DNA of 64,000 nt, from the NCBI RefSeq assembly GCF_014207095.1, contig NZ_JACHBG010000002.1, positions 186,001 through 250,000 on the forward strand. Reading direction: 5' to 3'. This DNA is from Martinezella lusitana (GTDB taxonomy: Bacteria > Pseudomonadota > Alphaproteobacteria > Rhizobiales > Rhizobiaceae). Within the stretch, counting starts at the first letter, position 1. The number at the start of each line of letters is the position of its first letter. This document shows, piece by piece, positions 1-9,092 of the stretch. The notes beneath the pieces were generated by a model. The model was not told the DNA's origin. It saw nothing but the letters and a program-made list of their open reading frames with translations, and did no database searches. Both the position numbers and the translations under genes were made by a program.

Positions 1-43
1 ACGGGCGAAAAGCTGTAGTGCGCTTTTGTTCGCATAGCGCCCG

Positions 44-502
44 TCAGGCCGGCTCGACCGTAAGCTCGCGGCCGTTGCTGGCGACGACCTTGACGCGGGT
101 GCCGACCGGCAAGTCCGGCCCATTGACCGTCCAATAGGTATCGTTCAGTCGAATACGACCTCGGCCTTCGGTGATCGGCTGCTCGAGCGTTGCAGTGCGT
201 CCGACCAGGCTCGCACCGCGCTGGTTCAGAAACGGCTCGTCCGTGACCTGATTGTTGTTATAAAGGTACCGTCGCCCGATGAGGGTGACGACAACAGCCG
301 ATGCGGCAAAGACCAGCCATTGCACCTGCCACGACCAGAAGGCACTCTCCCAGAAGAGCAGCGACAACGCTCCGACGATGATGCCGGCAAGGCCGATCCA
401 AACGAGAAAGAAGCCTGGCAGTATCAGTTCGGCGGCAAGCAGGACGAGACCCAGCAGCCACCAGCTCCAGGGACCGAGCTCGACGACGAAATTGTCGAAC
501 AT
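44..502 (-). CDS. NfeD-family membrane protein
   Basis: A 152-residue protein with two or three hydrophobic segments in the first half (about residues 12-75), followed by a soluble C-terminal beta-rich domain ending in a VGTRVKVV/LTVEPA pattern, as in short NfeD proteins (OB-fold type). NfeD proteins partner with SPFH/stomatin proteins in membrane microdomains. The SPFH gene lies directly upstream on the same strand with one base between the reading frames, so the two are almost certainly co-transcribed and act together. The start ATG is preceded by GGGAGAG. Family call is inferred from topology, tail and neighbour. Confidence 0.85.
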   Translation of the reverse strand: MFDNFVVELGPWSWWLLGLVLLAAELILPGFFLVWIGLAGIIVGALSLLFWESAFWSWQVQWLVFAASAVVVTLIGRRYLYNNNQVTDEPFLNQRGASLVGRTATLEQPITEGRGRIRLNDTYWTVNGPDLPVGTRVKVVASNGRELTVEPA

Positions 503-503
503 C

Positions 504-1520
504 TCAACTCTCCCTTGACGTCAGCGGGTTTATCGAAGGCGTGGTGCGTGCGGAGCCGGGGCGCGGCTTAGACGGCTGCGGCGCTCCATTGCCGTCGCCA
601 TTGTCGCCGAAGACTTCGCGGGCGATGGCGCCGATGCCGCCGAGCGAACCGATGATGGAGCTTGCCTCCATCGGCATCAGCACGATCTTGGAATTGTTGG
701 CCGAGCCGATCGCGGTAAGGGCTTCCGTATATTTCTGGGCAACGAAGTAGTTGATCGCCTGCACATTGCCTTCGGCAATCGCCTCGGACACCATGCGGGT
801 CGCTTTGGCCTCGGCCTCGGCAAGACGCTCGCGGGCCTCGGCATTGCGGAAAGCAGCCTCGCGCTGGCCTTCCGCCTGCAGCACGGCCGCCTGCTTGGCG
901 CCCTCGGCGCGCAGGATCTGCGCGTTGCGCAAGCCCTCGGCCTCCAAAACCTGGGCGCGCTTTTCACGCTCTGCTTTCATCTGCCGGCCCATGGCGTCAA
1001 CCAGGTCCTTCGGCGGCTGGATGTCCTTGATTTCGACTCGCGTCACCTTGATGCCCCAAGGCTCGACCGCTTCGTCGACCACGCGCAGCAACCGCTCGTT
1101 GATCGCATCGCGATTGGACAGGAGTTCGTCCAGATCCATCGAGCCCATGACCGAGCGGATGTTGGTCTTGGTGAGGTTGAGGATCGCGGTTTCGAGATTG
1201 GTGATCTGATAGGCGGCCTGAGCCGCATTCAGCACCTGAAAGAACGCCACGGCATCGGCGGAAATGCTGGCATTGTCCTTGGTGATGACCTCCTGCGTCG
1301 GCACCGCCAGGACCTGCTCCATCACATTCATCCGCATGCCGATCGTTTCGATGAAAGGCACGATCAGATTGAGCCCTGGCTCAAGCGTGCGGATATAGCG
1401 GCCGAAGCGCTGGACCGTATAACGATAGCCCTGCGGCACGGTCTTGATCCCTGCAAACAGCACCAGGATAACCAGGACCACCAGGGCAACCACAACGATG
1501 CTGAAACCACCGACTACCAT
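504..1520 (-). CDS. SPFH/Band 7 (stomatin-like, QmcA-type) protein
   Basis: 338 residues. One N-terminal membrane anchor (about 5-27) is followed by the Band 7 core (PQGYRYTVQRFGRYIRTLEPG..., then the GIKVTRVEIKDI stretch typical of stomatins). After that comes a long Ala/Glu/Arg-rich coiled coil (about 185-260) and a C-terminal Gly/Pro-rich tail. Members form membrane-associated oligomeric rings that influence membrane protease activity and lipid domains. The start ATG has a textbook AAGGAGG about 6 bases upstream. Operon with the downstream NfeD gene. QmcA-like by architecture; the substrate or partner protease is unknown. Confidence 0.92.
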   Translation of the reverse strand: MVVGGFSIVVVALVVLVILVLFAGIKTVPQGYRYTVQRFGRYIRTLEPGLNLIVPFIETIGMRMNVMEQVLAVPTQEVITKDNASISADAVAFFQVLNAAQAAYQITNLETAILNLTKTNIRSVMGSMDLDELLSNRDAINERLLRVVDEAVEPWGIKVTRVEIKDIQPPKDLVDAMGRQMKAEREKRAQVLEAEGLRNAQILRAEGAKQAAVLQAEGQREAAFRNAEARERLAEAEAKATRMVSEAIAEGNVQAINYFVAQKYTEALTAIGSANNSKIVLMPMEASSIIGSLGGIGAIAREVFGDNGDGNGAPQPSKPRPGSARTTPSINPLTSRES

Positions 1521-1833
1521 TGAATTCCTCCTTGGCGCCCGTCCGCGATACGGATCTTGCGTCCCATAAAAAGCGCTGCCATGCCGTTACCGCTTCGGTC
1601 GCATTCGCGAAATGGCTGCTCAATCAGATGTGGTGGGTTAGCACGTTCTCGGCAAGGGAGGAATGGGGTGTCGCCACTCCACTCCCATCCCTTGGCGCGC
1701 GAGAGCCGATCAATCATTCGCGATCCGGCTCTTGCGTCTGACGGTTGATATTCATACCTTATTGGGAAGTTCTTCGGCACCGCTGCCATGCAGCCTTTCG
1801 AGCTCAGCCATAGCGCATCGTCAGGGTGAAACA

Positions 1834-2742
1834 ATGAATATGGATAGAACCTTGCGGTCGGTGGTGGCCGTACATGCCTCAATTCCGGAAGACGCCTTCA
1901 CGGCGGCGACGCTCGGTACCCGCAGAGAAGGCAATGGCGTCGTCATTCGGGGAAATGGGCTGGTGCTGACGATCGGCTACCTTATCACCGAGGCAGAGGA
2001 AGTCTGGCTGACGACGAATAACGGTCGTGTCGTGCCTGCGCATGTCCTGGCCTACGATCAGGAAACAGGGTTCGGTCTGGTGCAGGCGCTTGGTCCGCTC
2101 GACGTTCCCGCTCTCGAATTCGGCGACGCCGACAAAGCCGAGATCGGCGATCCTGTAGTGATCGCCGACGGTATCGGCCAGTTCATTGAAGCGAAGATCG
2201 TCGCCAAGCAGGAGTTCGCGGGCTATTGGGAGTATCTGCTCGATGAGGCGATCTTCGTCGCGCCGGCGCATCCCTCATGGGGCGGGGCGGCGCTGGTGGA
2301 CGAAGAGGGCAAGCTTCTCGGGGTCGGTTCGCTGCACCTGCAGATGGCGACCCAGAACGGGGAGGGCGCCGATATCAACATGGTCGTGCCCATCAACCTG
2401 CTGCTGCCCATCCTCGACGATCTCGTCAAACGCGGCCAGGCCAACAAGCCGCCGCGGCCCTGGCTGGGTGCCTTTTCTGCGGAAAGCAATGGCGAGGTCG
2501 TCGTCATGAGCGTGACCGAAGGCGGCCCTGCGGCGCAAGCTGGGCTGCGCCGCGGCGATGTCATCTCGGAGATCCGCGATGCGGAGGTGGATGGGCTTGC
2601 CGATTTCTATCGCAAGATATGGGAAAGCGGACCGGCCGGCGCCGAAATCCCCCTGCGGGTGTTGCGCAATGGCCGCGAAGCCTGGTTACGCATCAAATCC
2701 GCCGATCGGCGCAGCTTCCTCAAGAAGCCGCAGTTACAGTGA
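1834..2742 (+). CDS. HtrA-like trypsin-fold/PDZ protein lacking a recognisable catalytic triad
   Basis: 302 residues: a degenerate trypsin-like domain (about 25-200) and a PDZ domain (about 215-295, GGPAAQAGLRRGDVISEI). I chose ATG 1834 because of the GTGA-type ribosome site just before it; the frame is open further upstream but without a good site. No signal peptide is visible, so it is probably cytoplasmic. Where HtrA has TNNHV, D-IAL and GNSGG, this protein reads TIGYLI (Tyr49), TGFGLVQ (Gly79) and PSWGGAAL (Trp149), so the His, Asp and Ser positions all appear to be replaced. It is probably a binding or scaffold protein rather than a protease. Convergent with hemH. Confidence 0.85.
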   Translation: MNMDRTLRSVVAVHASIPEDAFTAATLGTRREGNGVVIRGNGLVLTIGYLITEAEEVWLTTNNGRVVPAHVLAYDQETGFGLVQALGPLDVPALEFGDADKAEIGDPVVIADGIGQFIEAKIVAKQEFAGYWEYLLDEAIFVAPAHPSWGGAALVDEEGKLLGVGSLHLQMATQNGEGADINMVVPINLLLPILDDLVKRGQANKPPRPWLGAFSAESNGEVVVMSVTEGGPAAQAGLRRGDVISEIRDAEVDGLADFYRKIWESGPAGAEIPLRVLRNGREAWLRIKSADRRSFLKKPQLQ

Positions 2743-2749
2743 GCTGATT

Positions 2750-2805
2750 GCCGGACTAAAGCGCGGCAAGTGTATCTTGGAGATCGCGATGCGTTTTAGC
2801 CCGGC
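2750..2805. repeat. Interrupted inverted repeat between convergent genes
   Basis: GCCGG-A-CTAAAGCGC (2750-2764) pairs with GCGTTTTAG-C-CCGGC (2791-2805) with few mismatches. The arms sit between the stop codons of the HtrA-like gene and hemH, so the structure may end transcripts from both sides. The CTAAAGCGC...GCG.TTTAG ends resemble short palindromic elements common between genes in rhizobia, as I recall them. Confidence 0.5.
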
Positions 2806-2811
2806 GATCGG

Positions 2812-3846
2812 TCAGACCCAGCCGAGCAACTCCCGCCGTACGACTTTCTCCAGCACTTTCATGCCGTCTTCGCTGTCGTTGAGGCAGGGAATATGCGTGA
2901 ATTTCTCGCCGCCATTGTGATGGAAGGATTCGGCGGCCTGCTCGGCGATCTCTTCCAGCGTCTCCAGGCAGTCGGAGACGAAGCCGGGGTTCAGCACAGC
3001 GATGCGCTTCGTACCGTTCTTGGCAAGCTCTTCCACCGTCTTGTCGGTGTAGGGTTGCAGCCACTCCTCCGGTCCGAAACGGGACTGGAAGGTGACCATG
3101 AACTGCTCTTCGGATAGGCCAAGTTTCTCGCGCAGCAGACGGCCGGTCTTCTGACAGAAACAGTAATAGGGATCGCCCAGCTTGAAGTAGGACATCGGGA
3201 TGCCGTGGAACGACGCGAGGATCTTCTCGGGCTTCCAGTCCAGCGTCGAGAGGTGCCGGTTCACGGAATTGGCAAGCGCCTCGATGTAGGTGTCATCGTC
3301 GTGATATTGCGGCACGGTGCGGATCGCCGGCTGCCAGCGCATCTTTGCCAGCTTCTCGAATGCCTTGTCGTTGACCGTTGCTGTCGTCGCCGCTGCATAT
3401 TGCGGATAGAGCGGGAAGAGCACGATGCGCTCGCAGCCTTCGTCCTTCAGGGCCTGGATACGGTCGCCGATCGAGGGCTGGCCGTAGCGCATCGCCCAGT
3501 CCACCCGGACATTGGGCAGATCGTGCAGACGCTCGGCCATCAGGTCGGACTGGTTGCGCGTGTAGGTGCGCAGATAGCTCTCGTTCTTATCCTTGTTCCA
3601 TATCGTCTCATAGGCTTTGCCGACCTTCTGTGGCCGGGTGTTGAGCACGATGCCGAAGAGGATCGGGTACCATTTCCAGCGCGACCATTCGATGACGCGG
3701 CGGTCCGTCAGGAACTCCCGCAGATAACGGCGCATCGAGGTGTAGTCGGTGCCATCGGGTGTCCCAAGGTTGATGAGCAAAACGCCAACCTTGCCGGATT
3801 TCACGCTCGGGTGATCGGACGGAAGCGCGGTCGGGTTTGCGGTCAT
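2812..3846 (-). CDS. hemH: Ferrochelatase
   Basis: 344 residues from the ATG at 3846, which has AGAGGA upstream; an upstream in-frame extension is unlikely to be coding. It inserts Fe2+ into protoporphyrin IX, the last step of heme synthesis. Visible signatures are the N-terminal LLINLGTPDG, the conserved ASFHGIPMSYFKLGDPY with the catalytic His, and the late CLETLEEI with the metal-site Glu. Length is normal for the family. It stands alone, between the secreted nucleotidase gene upstream and the convergent HtrA-like gene. Membrane-associated or soluble location cannot be told from the sequence. Confidence 0.97.
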   Translation of the reverse strand: MTANPTALPSDHPSVKSGKVGVLLINLGTPDGTDYTSMRRYLREFLTDRRVIEWSRWKWYPILFGIVLNTRPQKVGKAYETIWNKDKNESYLRTYTRNQSDLMAERLHDLPNVRVDWAMRYGQPSIGDRIQALKDEGCERIVLFPLYPQYAAATTATVNDKAFEKLAKMRWQPAIRTVPQYHDDDTYIEALANSVNRHLSTLDWKPEKILASFHGIPMSYFKLGDPYYCFCQKTGRLLREKLGLSEEQFMVTFQSRFGPEEWLQPYTDKTVEELAKNGTKRIAVLNPGFVSDCLETLEEIAEQAAESFHHNGGEKFTHIPCLNDSEDGMKVLEKVVRRELLGWV

Positions 3847-3892
3847 CGATTGAATTCCTCTCAAGATACGGAGCACTCCACATAGGAACAAA

Positions 3893-3920
3893 AGCCGGTC
3901 CGGGGAAGCCCGGGCCGGCT
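3893..3920 (-). terminator. Rho-independent terminator of the 5'-nucleotidase gene
   Basis: A 12-bp stem (AGCCGGTCCGGG with CCCGGGCCGGCT, one G-T pair) with a GAAG loop. On the minus strand it is followed by TTTTG. It lies 24 bases past the stop of the nucleotidase gene. Confidence 0.75.
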
Positions 3921-3943
3921 CAGATATGCGAGACAAATCGTCC

Positions 3944-6043
3944 TTACTTGGCTGGAATCCTCAACTTTTCACCAACCGACAGATGGTGCGGCTTGATATT
4001 GCGGTTGGCGGCCAGAAGTTTGCGCCATTGTTTGGCGCTGCCGTAGTAGGTCTTGGCGAGATCCCAGAGCGTGTCGCCGGCGACGACGACATGGGTCGTC
4101 GGGGTCTTCGGCTCTTCGCTGACAGCAGCTTTTGGTGCGGCTACTGCCGGCTCCGGCGTCGCCGGTGTCGTGGTGGCCGGGGCTTCAACAGCAGGGGCTG
4201 ATGCGGCAGGCATCGACTTTACCGGGTCCGTTTTTGTCGGGGCGGCTGGCGCCGGTGCTGGATTCGCCGGCATGGTCGTGCTTGGCGTGGTCACGGCCGG
4301 AGCGGAAGTGGCGGGTGCAGTCGCTGCCGGCGCTGCTGCGGTGCTTTCGGCTGCAGCGGGCGCCGGCTTCTGCTCAGGTGCGGCCTGCGGCTTTGTTTCG
4401 GCAGGTTTTGCCGGTTCCGGCTGGGCGACCGGCGCTGCGGCGATCTGCGTCACGCGACCATCCGTGTAAGGCTTGTAGGGATTGTGCGCGGCGAGATAGT
4501 CGGCAACCACCGATTCCAGGTTCGGGCCGAAATCATAGGCGTTCTTCGCATCCTTGGCGAAGACCGTGTAGCCGTCGCCGCCGGCGCGCATGTAATTGTT
4601 GCTGACGACGCCGTAGGTCTTTTCGGGGTCGATAGGCTTGAATTCCGTGCCTTCCTGCACTTCGACCGATACAAGGCGGCCGCCTGGCGGTTTCGATTTG
4701 TCGAAGCTGTATTTGAGGCCGGCGACCTGCGGGAAGCGGCCCGCGCCGTCATCGATCTGGCTGAGGCCGTTTTCGAGCGCCGCCTTTACGTCGGCTCCGG
4801 TCAGCTGGAAGGTCGCAACCGTGTTCTGAAATGGCAGCACGGTCAGGACATCGCCCATGCTGACATCGCCGGCGCCGATGGAGGCACGCAGGCCGCCGCC
4901 GTTCTGGATGGCGATGGAAATGCCCTGTCCCTTGGTGCGGTCGAGCATGGCATCGGCGACGAGGTTGCCCATCGAGCACTCCTGGACGCGGCAGACTTCG
5001 CGCGCGCCTTCGATGGGGCCTAGCGAGTTGCCGATGACCTTCTTGCGCAGTTCCTGGATCGGCTTTGCCATCTCCTCCACGCGGGCCAGGATCGTCGGAT
5101 CCGGCTTGACCGAGGAATCGAGCAGGATCGGATCACCCTTGGCGTCCTTGACGGCGCCGTTATCATCGAAAGTGACGACAAGATCGCCGAGATATTTGCC
5201 GTAGGAAGCAGCCTGAATCACCGGAACCTTGTAGCCGGCCGGATTGTCGACCATGGTCGGGTAGGGGCCGGCGGCTTTCGGGTCCGTATTCGATAGCAGG
5301 GTATGCGAGTGGCCGCCGACGACGATGCTGACACCGGCGATCTTGGCGATCTTGTCGACATCGCGCGGATAGCCGACGTGGGTGACTGCGATGATCTTGT
5401 TGATGCCCTGCGATTTCAGCGCGTCCACCTCGGCGCTGATGGCAGCGGCATCGTCGGTGATCTTCACATGTGGGCCGGGGGAGGAGAGTTCGGGCGTTTC
5501 GGTCGTCACCGCGCCGACGATGCCGATCTTCTGGCCGCCGATGGTGAGAACGATCGACTTCTTGATGCGGTTGCCGAGTTTCGACTGGTCGTCGACAATC
5601 AGATTGGCCGTTACGATCGGGAACTGTGCCTTATCGAGGAAGGCGGCCAGCGGACCTTCGCCGTCATCGAACTCGTGGTTACCCACGGTCATCGCGTCGA
5701 TCTTCATGTCGTTGAGGAATTCGACTTCGGCTGCACCCTTGTAGGTCGTGTAGAACAGCGAGCCCTGGAAATTGTCGCCGGCGTCGAGCACCACTATGTT
5801 CTGGCCGGCAAGCGCGGCACGGCGCTGGTCGATGGCAGCTTTCAGTCGCGCGGCGCCGCCGAAGCATTCGTTCTTCGCTTCCTCAGCTGCCGAGCACGTG
5901 GCGTCGAACTTATTGATCGACTCCACGCGCGAATGGAAATCGTTGAAGTGCAGGATGTTGAGCTGATAGTCCGCGAAGGCGGCACCGCTGCTGAGCGCCA
6001 GAGCCGCGGCGGCCAAAAGACCCACTCCGAAGGGCTGCTTCAT
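3944..6043 (-). CDS. Secreted 5'-nucleotidase / metallophosphoesterase with LysM domain
   Basis: 699 residues. A signal peptide (1-24, cleavage after GAAFA) is followed by a calcineurin-like metallophosphatase domain with all metal motifs: LHFNDFHS, DAGDNFQG, TVGNHEFDDG, THVGYPRD and GGHSHTLL. The 5'-nucleotidase C-terminal substrate domain spans about 335-515 and contains NGGGLRASI and NNYMRAGGDGY. A Pro/Ala/Thr-rich linker of about 110 residues (535-645) leads to a C-terminal LysM domain (about 650-698, VVAGDTLWDLAKTYYG). It should hydrolyse nucleotides or related phosphodiesters in the periplasm while bound to peptidoglycan. The wall-binding tail is an unusual addition to the family. Confidence 0.93.
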   Translation of the reverse strand: MKQPFGVGLLAAAALALSSGAAFADYQLNILHFNDFHSRVESINKFDATCSAAEEAKNECFGGAARLKAAIDQRRAALAGQNIVVLDAGDNFQGSLFYTTYKGAAEVEFLNDMKIDAMTVGNHEFDDGEGPLAAFLDKAQFPIVTANLIVDDQSKLGNRIKKSIVLTIGGQKIGIVGAVTTETPELSSPGPHVKITDDAAAISAEVDALKSQGINKIIAVTHVGYPRDVDKIAKIAGVSIVVGGHSHTLLSNTDPKAAGPYPTMVDNPAGYKVPVIQAASYGKYLGDLVVTFDDNGAVKDAKGDPILLDSSVKPDPTILARVEEMAKPIQELRKKVIGNSLGPIEGAREVCRVQECSMGNLVADAMLDRTKGQGISIAIQNGGGLRASIGAGDVSMGDVLTVLPFQNTVATFQLTGADVKAALENGLSQIDDGAGRFPQVAGLKYSFDKSKPPGGRLVSVEVQEGTEFKPIDPEKTYGVVSNNYMRAGGDGYTVFAKDAKNAYDFGPNLESVVADYLAAHNPYKPYTDGRVTQIAAAPVAQPEPAKPAETKPQAAPEQKPAPAAAESTAAAPAATAPATSAPAVTTPSTTMPANPAPAPAAPTKTDPVKSMPAASAPAVEAPATTTPATPEPAVAAPKAAVSEEPKTPTTHVVVAGDTLWDLAKTYYGSAKQWRKLLAANRNIKPHHLSVGEKLRIPAK

Positions 6044-6193
6044 CTATCTCTCCTGTTCGTCTTTGCAATCGGCCCGCGCACACCCCGCAACGGTCCCCCG
6101 CCCGAATGTTTTCATCATGGCGGAGCGAGCGCAAGCGAAAGCTGTTGGCTTCATTAGGATTTTACAAAGCAACAGAACGTGATCGCTCGCCGG

Positions 6194-6517
6194 TCAGCCG
6201 CAGGCTTCGATGGAGGCGCTTCCGTAGGATTCACGGATCGCCAACGCGGCATTCCAGCCGACGGAGAGAAAGAGAAGCAGACAGCAGAGGGCCACGGCAA
6301 AATGAAAGCGCCGGCTCTGATCCCGATAAAGCAGGATTGCGCCGGCGCCATAGATCAGCAGGGCTGGAACAGCGAATATAAGGATACTGATCGGCCCGTC
6401 GCAATCAAGCGCGTCGATGCCCTGGGCCCGATAGGCGTTGACCGGAAAGACCACCGCCATGAAGGCGAGGGGCAGCGCCGCGATGAGAGCCAGATAGAGA
6501 ACTGTCATGCTACGCAT
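6194..6517 (-). CDS. Small integral membrane protein, function unknown
   Basis: 107 residues with three hydrophobic segments (about 5-27, 43-62, 71-93). The first could be a signal anchor. A short basic stretch (YRDQSRRFHF) separates the second and third. I recognise no family. It lies between the 5'-nucleotidase gene and an Omp10-like lipoprotein gene on the same strand, 25 bases below the latter, so co-transcription with the lipoprotein is possible. The ORF is supported by codon use and topology only. Confidence 0.6.
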   Translation of the reverse strand: MRSMTVLYLALIAALPLAFMAVVFPVNAYRAQGIDALDCDGPISILIFAVPALLIYGAGAILLYRDQSRRFHFAVALCCLLLFLSVGWNAALAIRESYGSASIEACG

Positions 6518-6542
6518 GGCGTCCTATCCATTCGCTGGCCAT

Positions 6543-6929
6543 TCAGCCCTGGCGGTTGAGAGAGAAGTGTCCGCCCGTCTCCGAGGTGCAGTTCAGCTGG
6601 CCTGGGTTTGCCATGAAGCAATTCACCTTGGAGCTGGTGCGCTTGATGTTCGAATAGAGATTGATCTGGATCACGCCGGAAGGATCGGTCGTGTAGGTTC
6701 CAGACGCCATCTGCTGGTTCGTGCCGTCGGTCGTGTGAGTCTCGAAGCGGCCGGCGTTGAACGTCGAGTTCAGGCCGTTGGAATCGGCCCAGCTGCCTTC
6801 CACCGAATTTGTCCGTGGCTGTGCTCCTGGGCTCATCGTCATCGGCGGCGGTCTCGATCCGCCGAAATCGACACAGGCGGACAGTGCTGCCGCAGCGGCA
6901 ACGAGGGGAAGGATGGTTCTGAACTTCAT
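6543..6929 (-). CDS. Omp10-like outer-membrane lipoprotein
   Basis: 128 residues with a lipoprotein signal (lipobox LSAC, Cys19). The mature part follows the pattern I recall for the Brucella Omp10 family: EGSWADSNGL...FNAGRFETHTTDGTNQ...G.Y, then TSSKVNCFMANPGQLNCTSETGGHFSLNR. It is expected to be lipid-anchored in the outer membrane; its exact role in rhizobia is not known. The two cysteines near residues 105 and 115 could form a disulfide. The start ATG is followed by a typical basic n-region. Confidence 0.85.
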   Translation of the reverse strand: MKFRTILPLVAAAAALSACVDFGGSRPPPMTMSPGAQPRTNSVEGSWADSNGLNSTFNAGRFETHTTDGTNQQMASGTYTTDPSGVIQINLYSNIKRTSSKVNCFMANPGQLNCTSETGGHFSLNRQG

Positions 6930-7052
6930 AAAGATCTCCCGCGATGAAGGGCGGAGTTGTGTCGTCTCGGTTGCGAGAAAGATGGCGCGGCTATTGGGTT
7001 AAAGCAAGGCTTCAGAAGGCAACTGCTTGATTTATCCCGCTTGCGTAACAAA

Positions 7053-7079
7053 AATGCCCGCACGATCTGTGCGGGCATT
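7053..7079 (-). terminator. Rho-independent terminator of hss
   Basis: Perfect 11-bp stem AATGCCCGCAC/GTGCGGGCATT with a 5-base loop, followed on the minus strand by TTTTTG. It lies 32 bases past the hss stop. Confidence 0.9.
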
Positions 7080-7110
7080 CCAGCATTTCGTATCGCGAAA
7101 GCTGTTCCTA

Positions 7111-8562
7111 TCAGCGAACGAGGATGTTCTTGAACTGCCACGGATCCTTCGTGTCGATGTCTTCCGGGAACAGGCCCGGACGGCCATCGAGCGGGGTCCA
7201 GTCGGTGTAGTGACCTTCAACCGGGCCGAGATAGGGCAGCTGCACTTCGAGGCAGCGCTTGTAGTCGACTTCGTCGGCTTCGACGATGCCGGCCTTCGGG
7301 TTTTCCAGCGCCCAAACCATGCCGGCGAGAACGGCCGAGGTTACCTGCAGACCGGTGGCATTCTGGTAGGGAGCAATGCGGCGGGTCTCTTCGAGAGACA
7401 GGCGTGAGCCGTACCAGTAGGCGTTCTTGTCGTGGCCGTAGAGCAGCACGCCGAGTTCGTCGATGCCGTCTTCCAGTTCATCCTCGTTGAGAACGTGGTG
7501 AACCGGCTGCGCATTGCCGCCGTTGCCGAACATTTCGTGCAGCGAGAGCACGGCGTCGTTGGCAGGATGATAGGCATAATGGCAGGTCGGGCGGAAGGTG
7601 ACTTCGCCGTCCTTGTCGCGGACCGTGAAATAGTCGGCGATCGAGATCGATTCGTTGTGCGTGACCAGGAAGCCGTATTGCGGGCCTGGCGTCGGGCACC
7701 AGGTGCGGACGCGGGTATTGGCGCCCGGCTGCTCGAGGTAGATCGCCGCCTTGTTGCCCTTCTTGTGCTTCTTGGCGTTCTTCGGCATCCAGTTTTCATG
7801 GGTGCCCCAGCCGAGTTCTGCCGGCTGCAGACCTTCGGAGATGAAGCCTTCGACCGACCAGGTGTTCCAGAAGACGTTAAGCGGCTTCGGATGCTTGGTG
7901 CGCTGCGTGTCGCGCTCGGCGATATGCACGCCCTTGACGCCGACCTTCTTCATCAGCTTGGCCCAGCCTTCGCGGTCGTGCTGATCCGGCTCGTCGAACT
8001 TCACGCCGAGATCCTTGGCAAGGTTTACGAGGCCCTGCTTGACGAACCAGGAGACCATGCCCGGGTTTGCGCCGCAGGTAGAAACGGCCGTCGTGCCGCC
8101 CGGGTTCTTTTCCTTTTCCTTGCGCATGGTTTCGCGCAGGGCATAGTTCGTGCGGTCGGCGTTCTTCATGCTCTTGTCGAAGTAGAAGCCGAGCCAGGGC
8201 TCGACGACGGTGTCGATGTAGAGCACGTCGAGCTTGCGGCACAGCTTGACCAGATCGAGCGAGCCGGTGTCGACCGAGAGGTTGACGCAGAAGCCCTGAC
8301 CGCTGCCTTCCGTCAGGAGCGGCTTCAGGAGTTCCTTGTAGTTGTCCTTGGTGACATATTCCTTGATATGACGGACGCCGTGCTTTGCCAGGATTTCCAT
8401 ATCGGCTGGTTCTTCACGCGGGTCGATAACGACCATCCGGCTCTTGTCGAATTTGAAATGGCGCTCGATCAGGGGCAGGGTGCCACGGCCAATGGAGCCA
8501 AAGCCGATCATTACGATCGGACCGGTAATTTCGGCATATACCGGATAGTTGTGTTTCGTCAT
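7111..8562 (-). CDS. hss: Homospermidine synthase
   Basis: 483 residues from the ATG at 8562, which has AAGGAG 7 bases upstream; the frame is open further up but lacks such a site. It makes homospermidine from two putrescines (or putrescine plus spermidine) in an NAD-dependent reaction, and homospermidine is a major rhizobial polyamine. An N-terminal Rossmann motif IGFGSIGRGTLP starts near residue 17. GGTTAVSTCGANPGMVSWFVKQG and the Trp-rich middle are characteristic. It appears monocistronic, with a terminator downstream and about 240 bases of non-coding DNA upstream that should hold the promoter. Confidence 0.96.
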   Translation of the reverse strand: MTKHNYPVYAEITGPIVMIGFGSIGRGTLPLIERHFKFDKSRMVVIDPREEPADMEILAKHGVRHIKEYVTKDNYKELLKPLLTEGSGQGFCVNLSVDTGSLDLVKLCRKLDVLYIDTVVEPWLGFYFDKSMKNADRTNYALRETMRKEKEKNPGGTTAVSTCGANPGMVSWFVKQGLVNLAKDLGVKFDEPDQHDREGWAKLMKKVGVKGVHIAERDTQRTKHPKPLNVFWNTWSVEGFISEGLQPAELGWGTHENWMPKNAKKHKKGNKAAIYLEQPGANTRVRTWCPTPGPQYGFLVTHNESISIADYFTVRDKDGEVTFRPTCHYAYHPANDAVLSLHEMFGNGGNAQPVHHVLNEDELEDGIDELGVLLYGHDKNAYWYGSRLSLEETRRIAPYQNATGLQVTSAVLAGMVWALENPKAGIVEADEVDYKRCLEVQLPYLGPVEGHYTDWTPLDGRPGLFPEDIDTKDPWQFKNILVR

Positions 8563-8804
8563 TCTTTTCTCCTTCGAAAGGCAGGACGCCGTTCGGTTCA
8601 CGAAATTCAATCAGAGTTTGCGCGAAAACGCGAGGTGAGCGGCTCTAATCATAATTTGATGTCACAATAAAGAGCTGTTCAGGGTTAGCCGGACAAAGTC
8701 AAGTCGAGGCCAACATACACGCCATATGCGACGAGTTTGTTGCCTTCAAGGGAGGTTTTCGCTGACTTATCAAGAATCGGACTGCGATCTCTGTCCGCTG
8801 CCGA

Positions 8805-9089
8805 TTACGCTTTCAGACTTTCCAGCCCGTCGACGACGGTGGTGAGGGCGATTTCCTGAACCTCGTAGGCGGCGACGCCGTGAACGGTGAAAGGGTCCGC
8901 TGCGACATAAGCTTCCAGTTCGGCGCGTTCGCCCCGCGCGAAGATGACGCCGCCAGTGCGCGGCACCTTGCGACCGGATGCGAGAAACCAGCCTTTGGCA
9001 TATCCCTCCTTCACCCAGGCCATGTGCGGCTCCATATGCTTGTCGGCTTCGTCATTGCTCGTGAGGTAGGTGAGCGAGAGGATGAACAT
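8805..9089 (-). CDS. YciI family protein
   Basis: 94 residues with the YciI fold pattern: an N-terminal strand (MFILSLTYL), MEPHMAWVKEGYAKGWFLASG in the middle with the conserved His, then GGVIFARG and DPFTVHGVAAYEV. The family is dimeric and ferredoxin-like; its reaction is not established. The gene starts 3 bases after the pabC stop, so it is the last gene of the pepF-pabB-pabC group. No terminator is evident behind it. Confidence 0.88.
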   Translation of the reverse strand: MFILSLTYLTSNDEADKHMEPHMAWVKEGYAKGWFLASGRKVPRTGGVIFARGERAELEAYVAADPFTVHGVAAYEVQEIALTTVVDGLESLKA

Positions 9090-9092
9090 GCA

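Noticed and set aside
7432..8670. 412-codon plus-strand frame opposite hss
   Set aside because: It is antisense to homospermidine synthase over its whole useful length and has no domain evidence.
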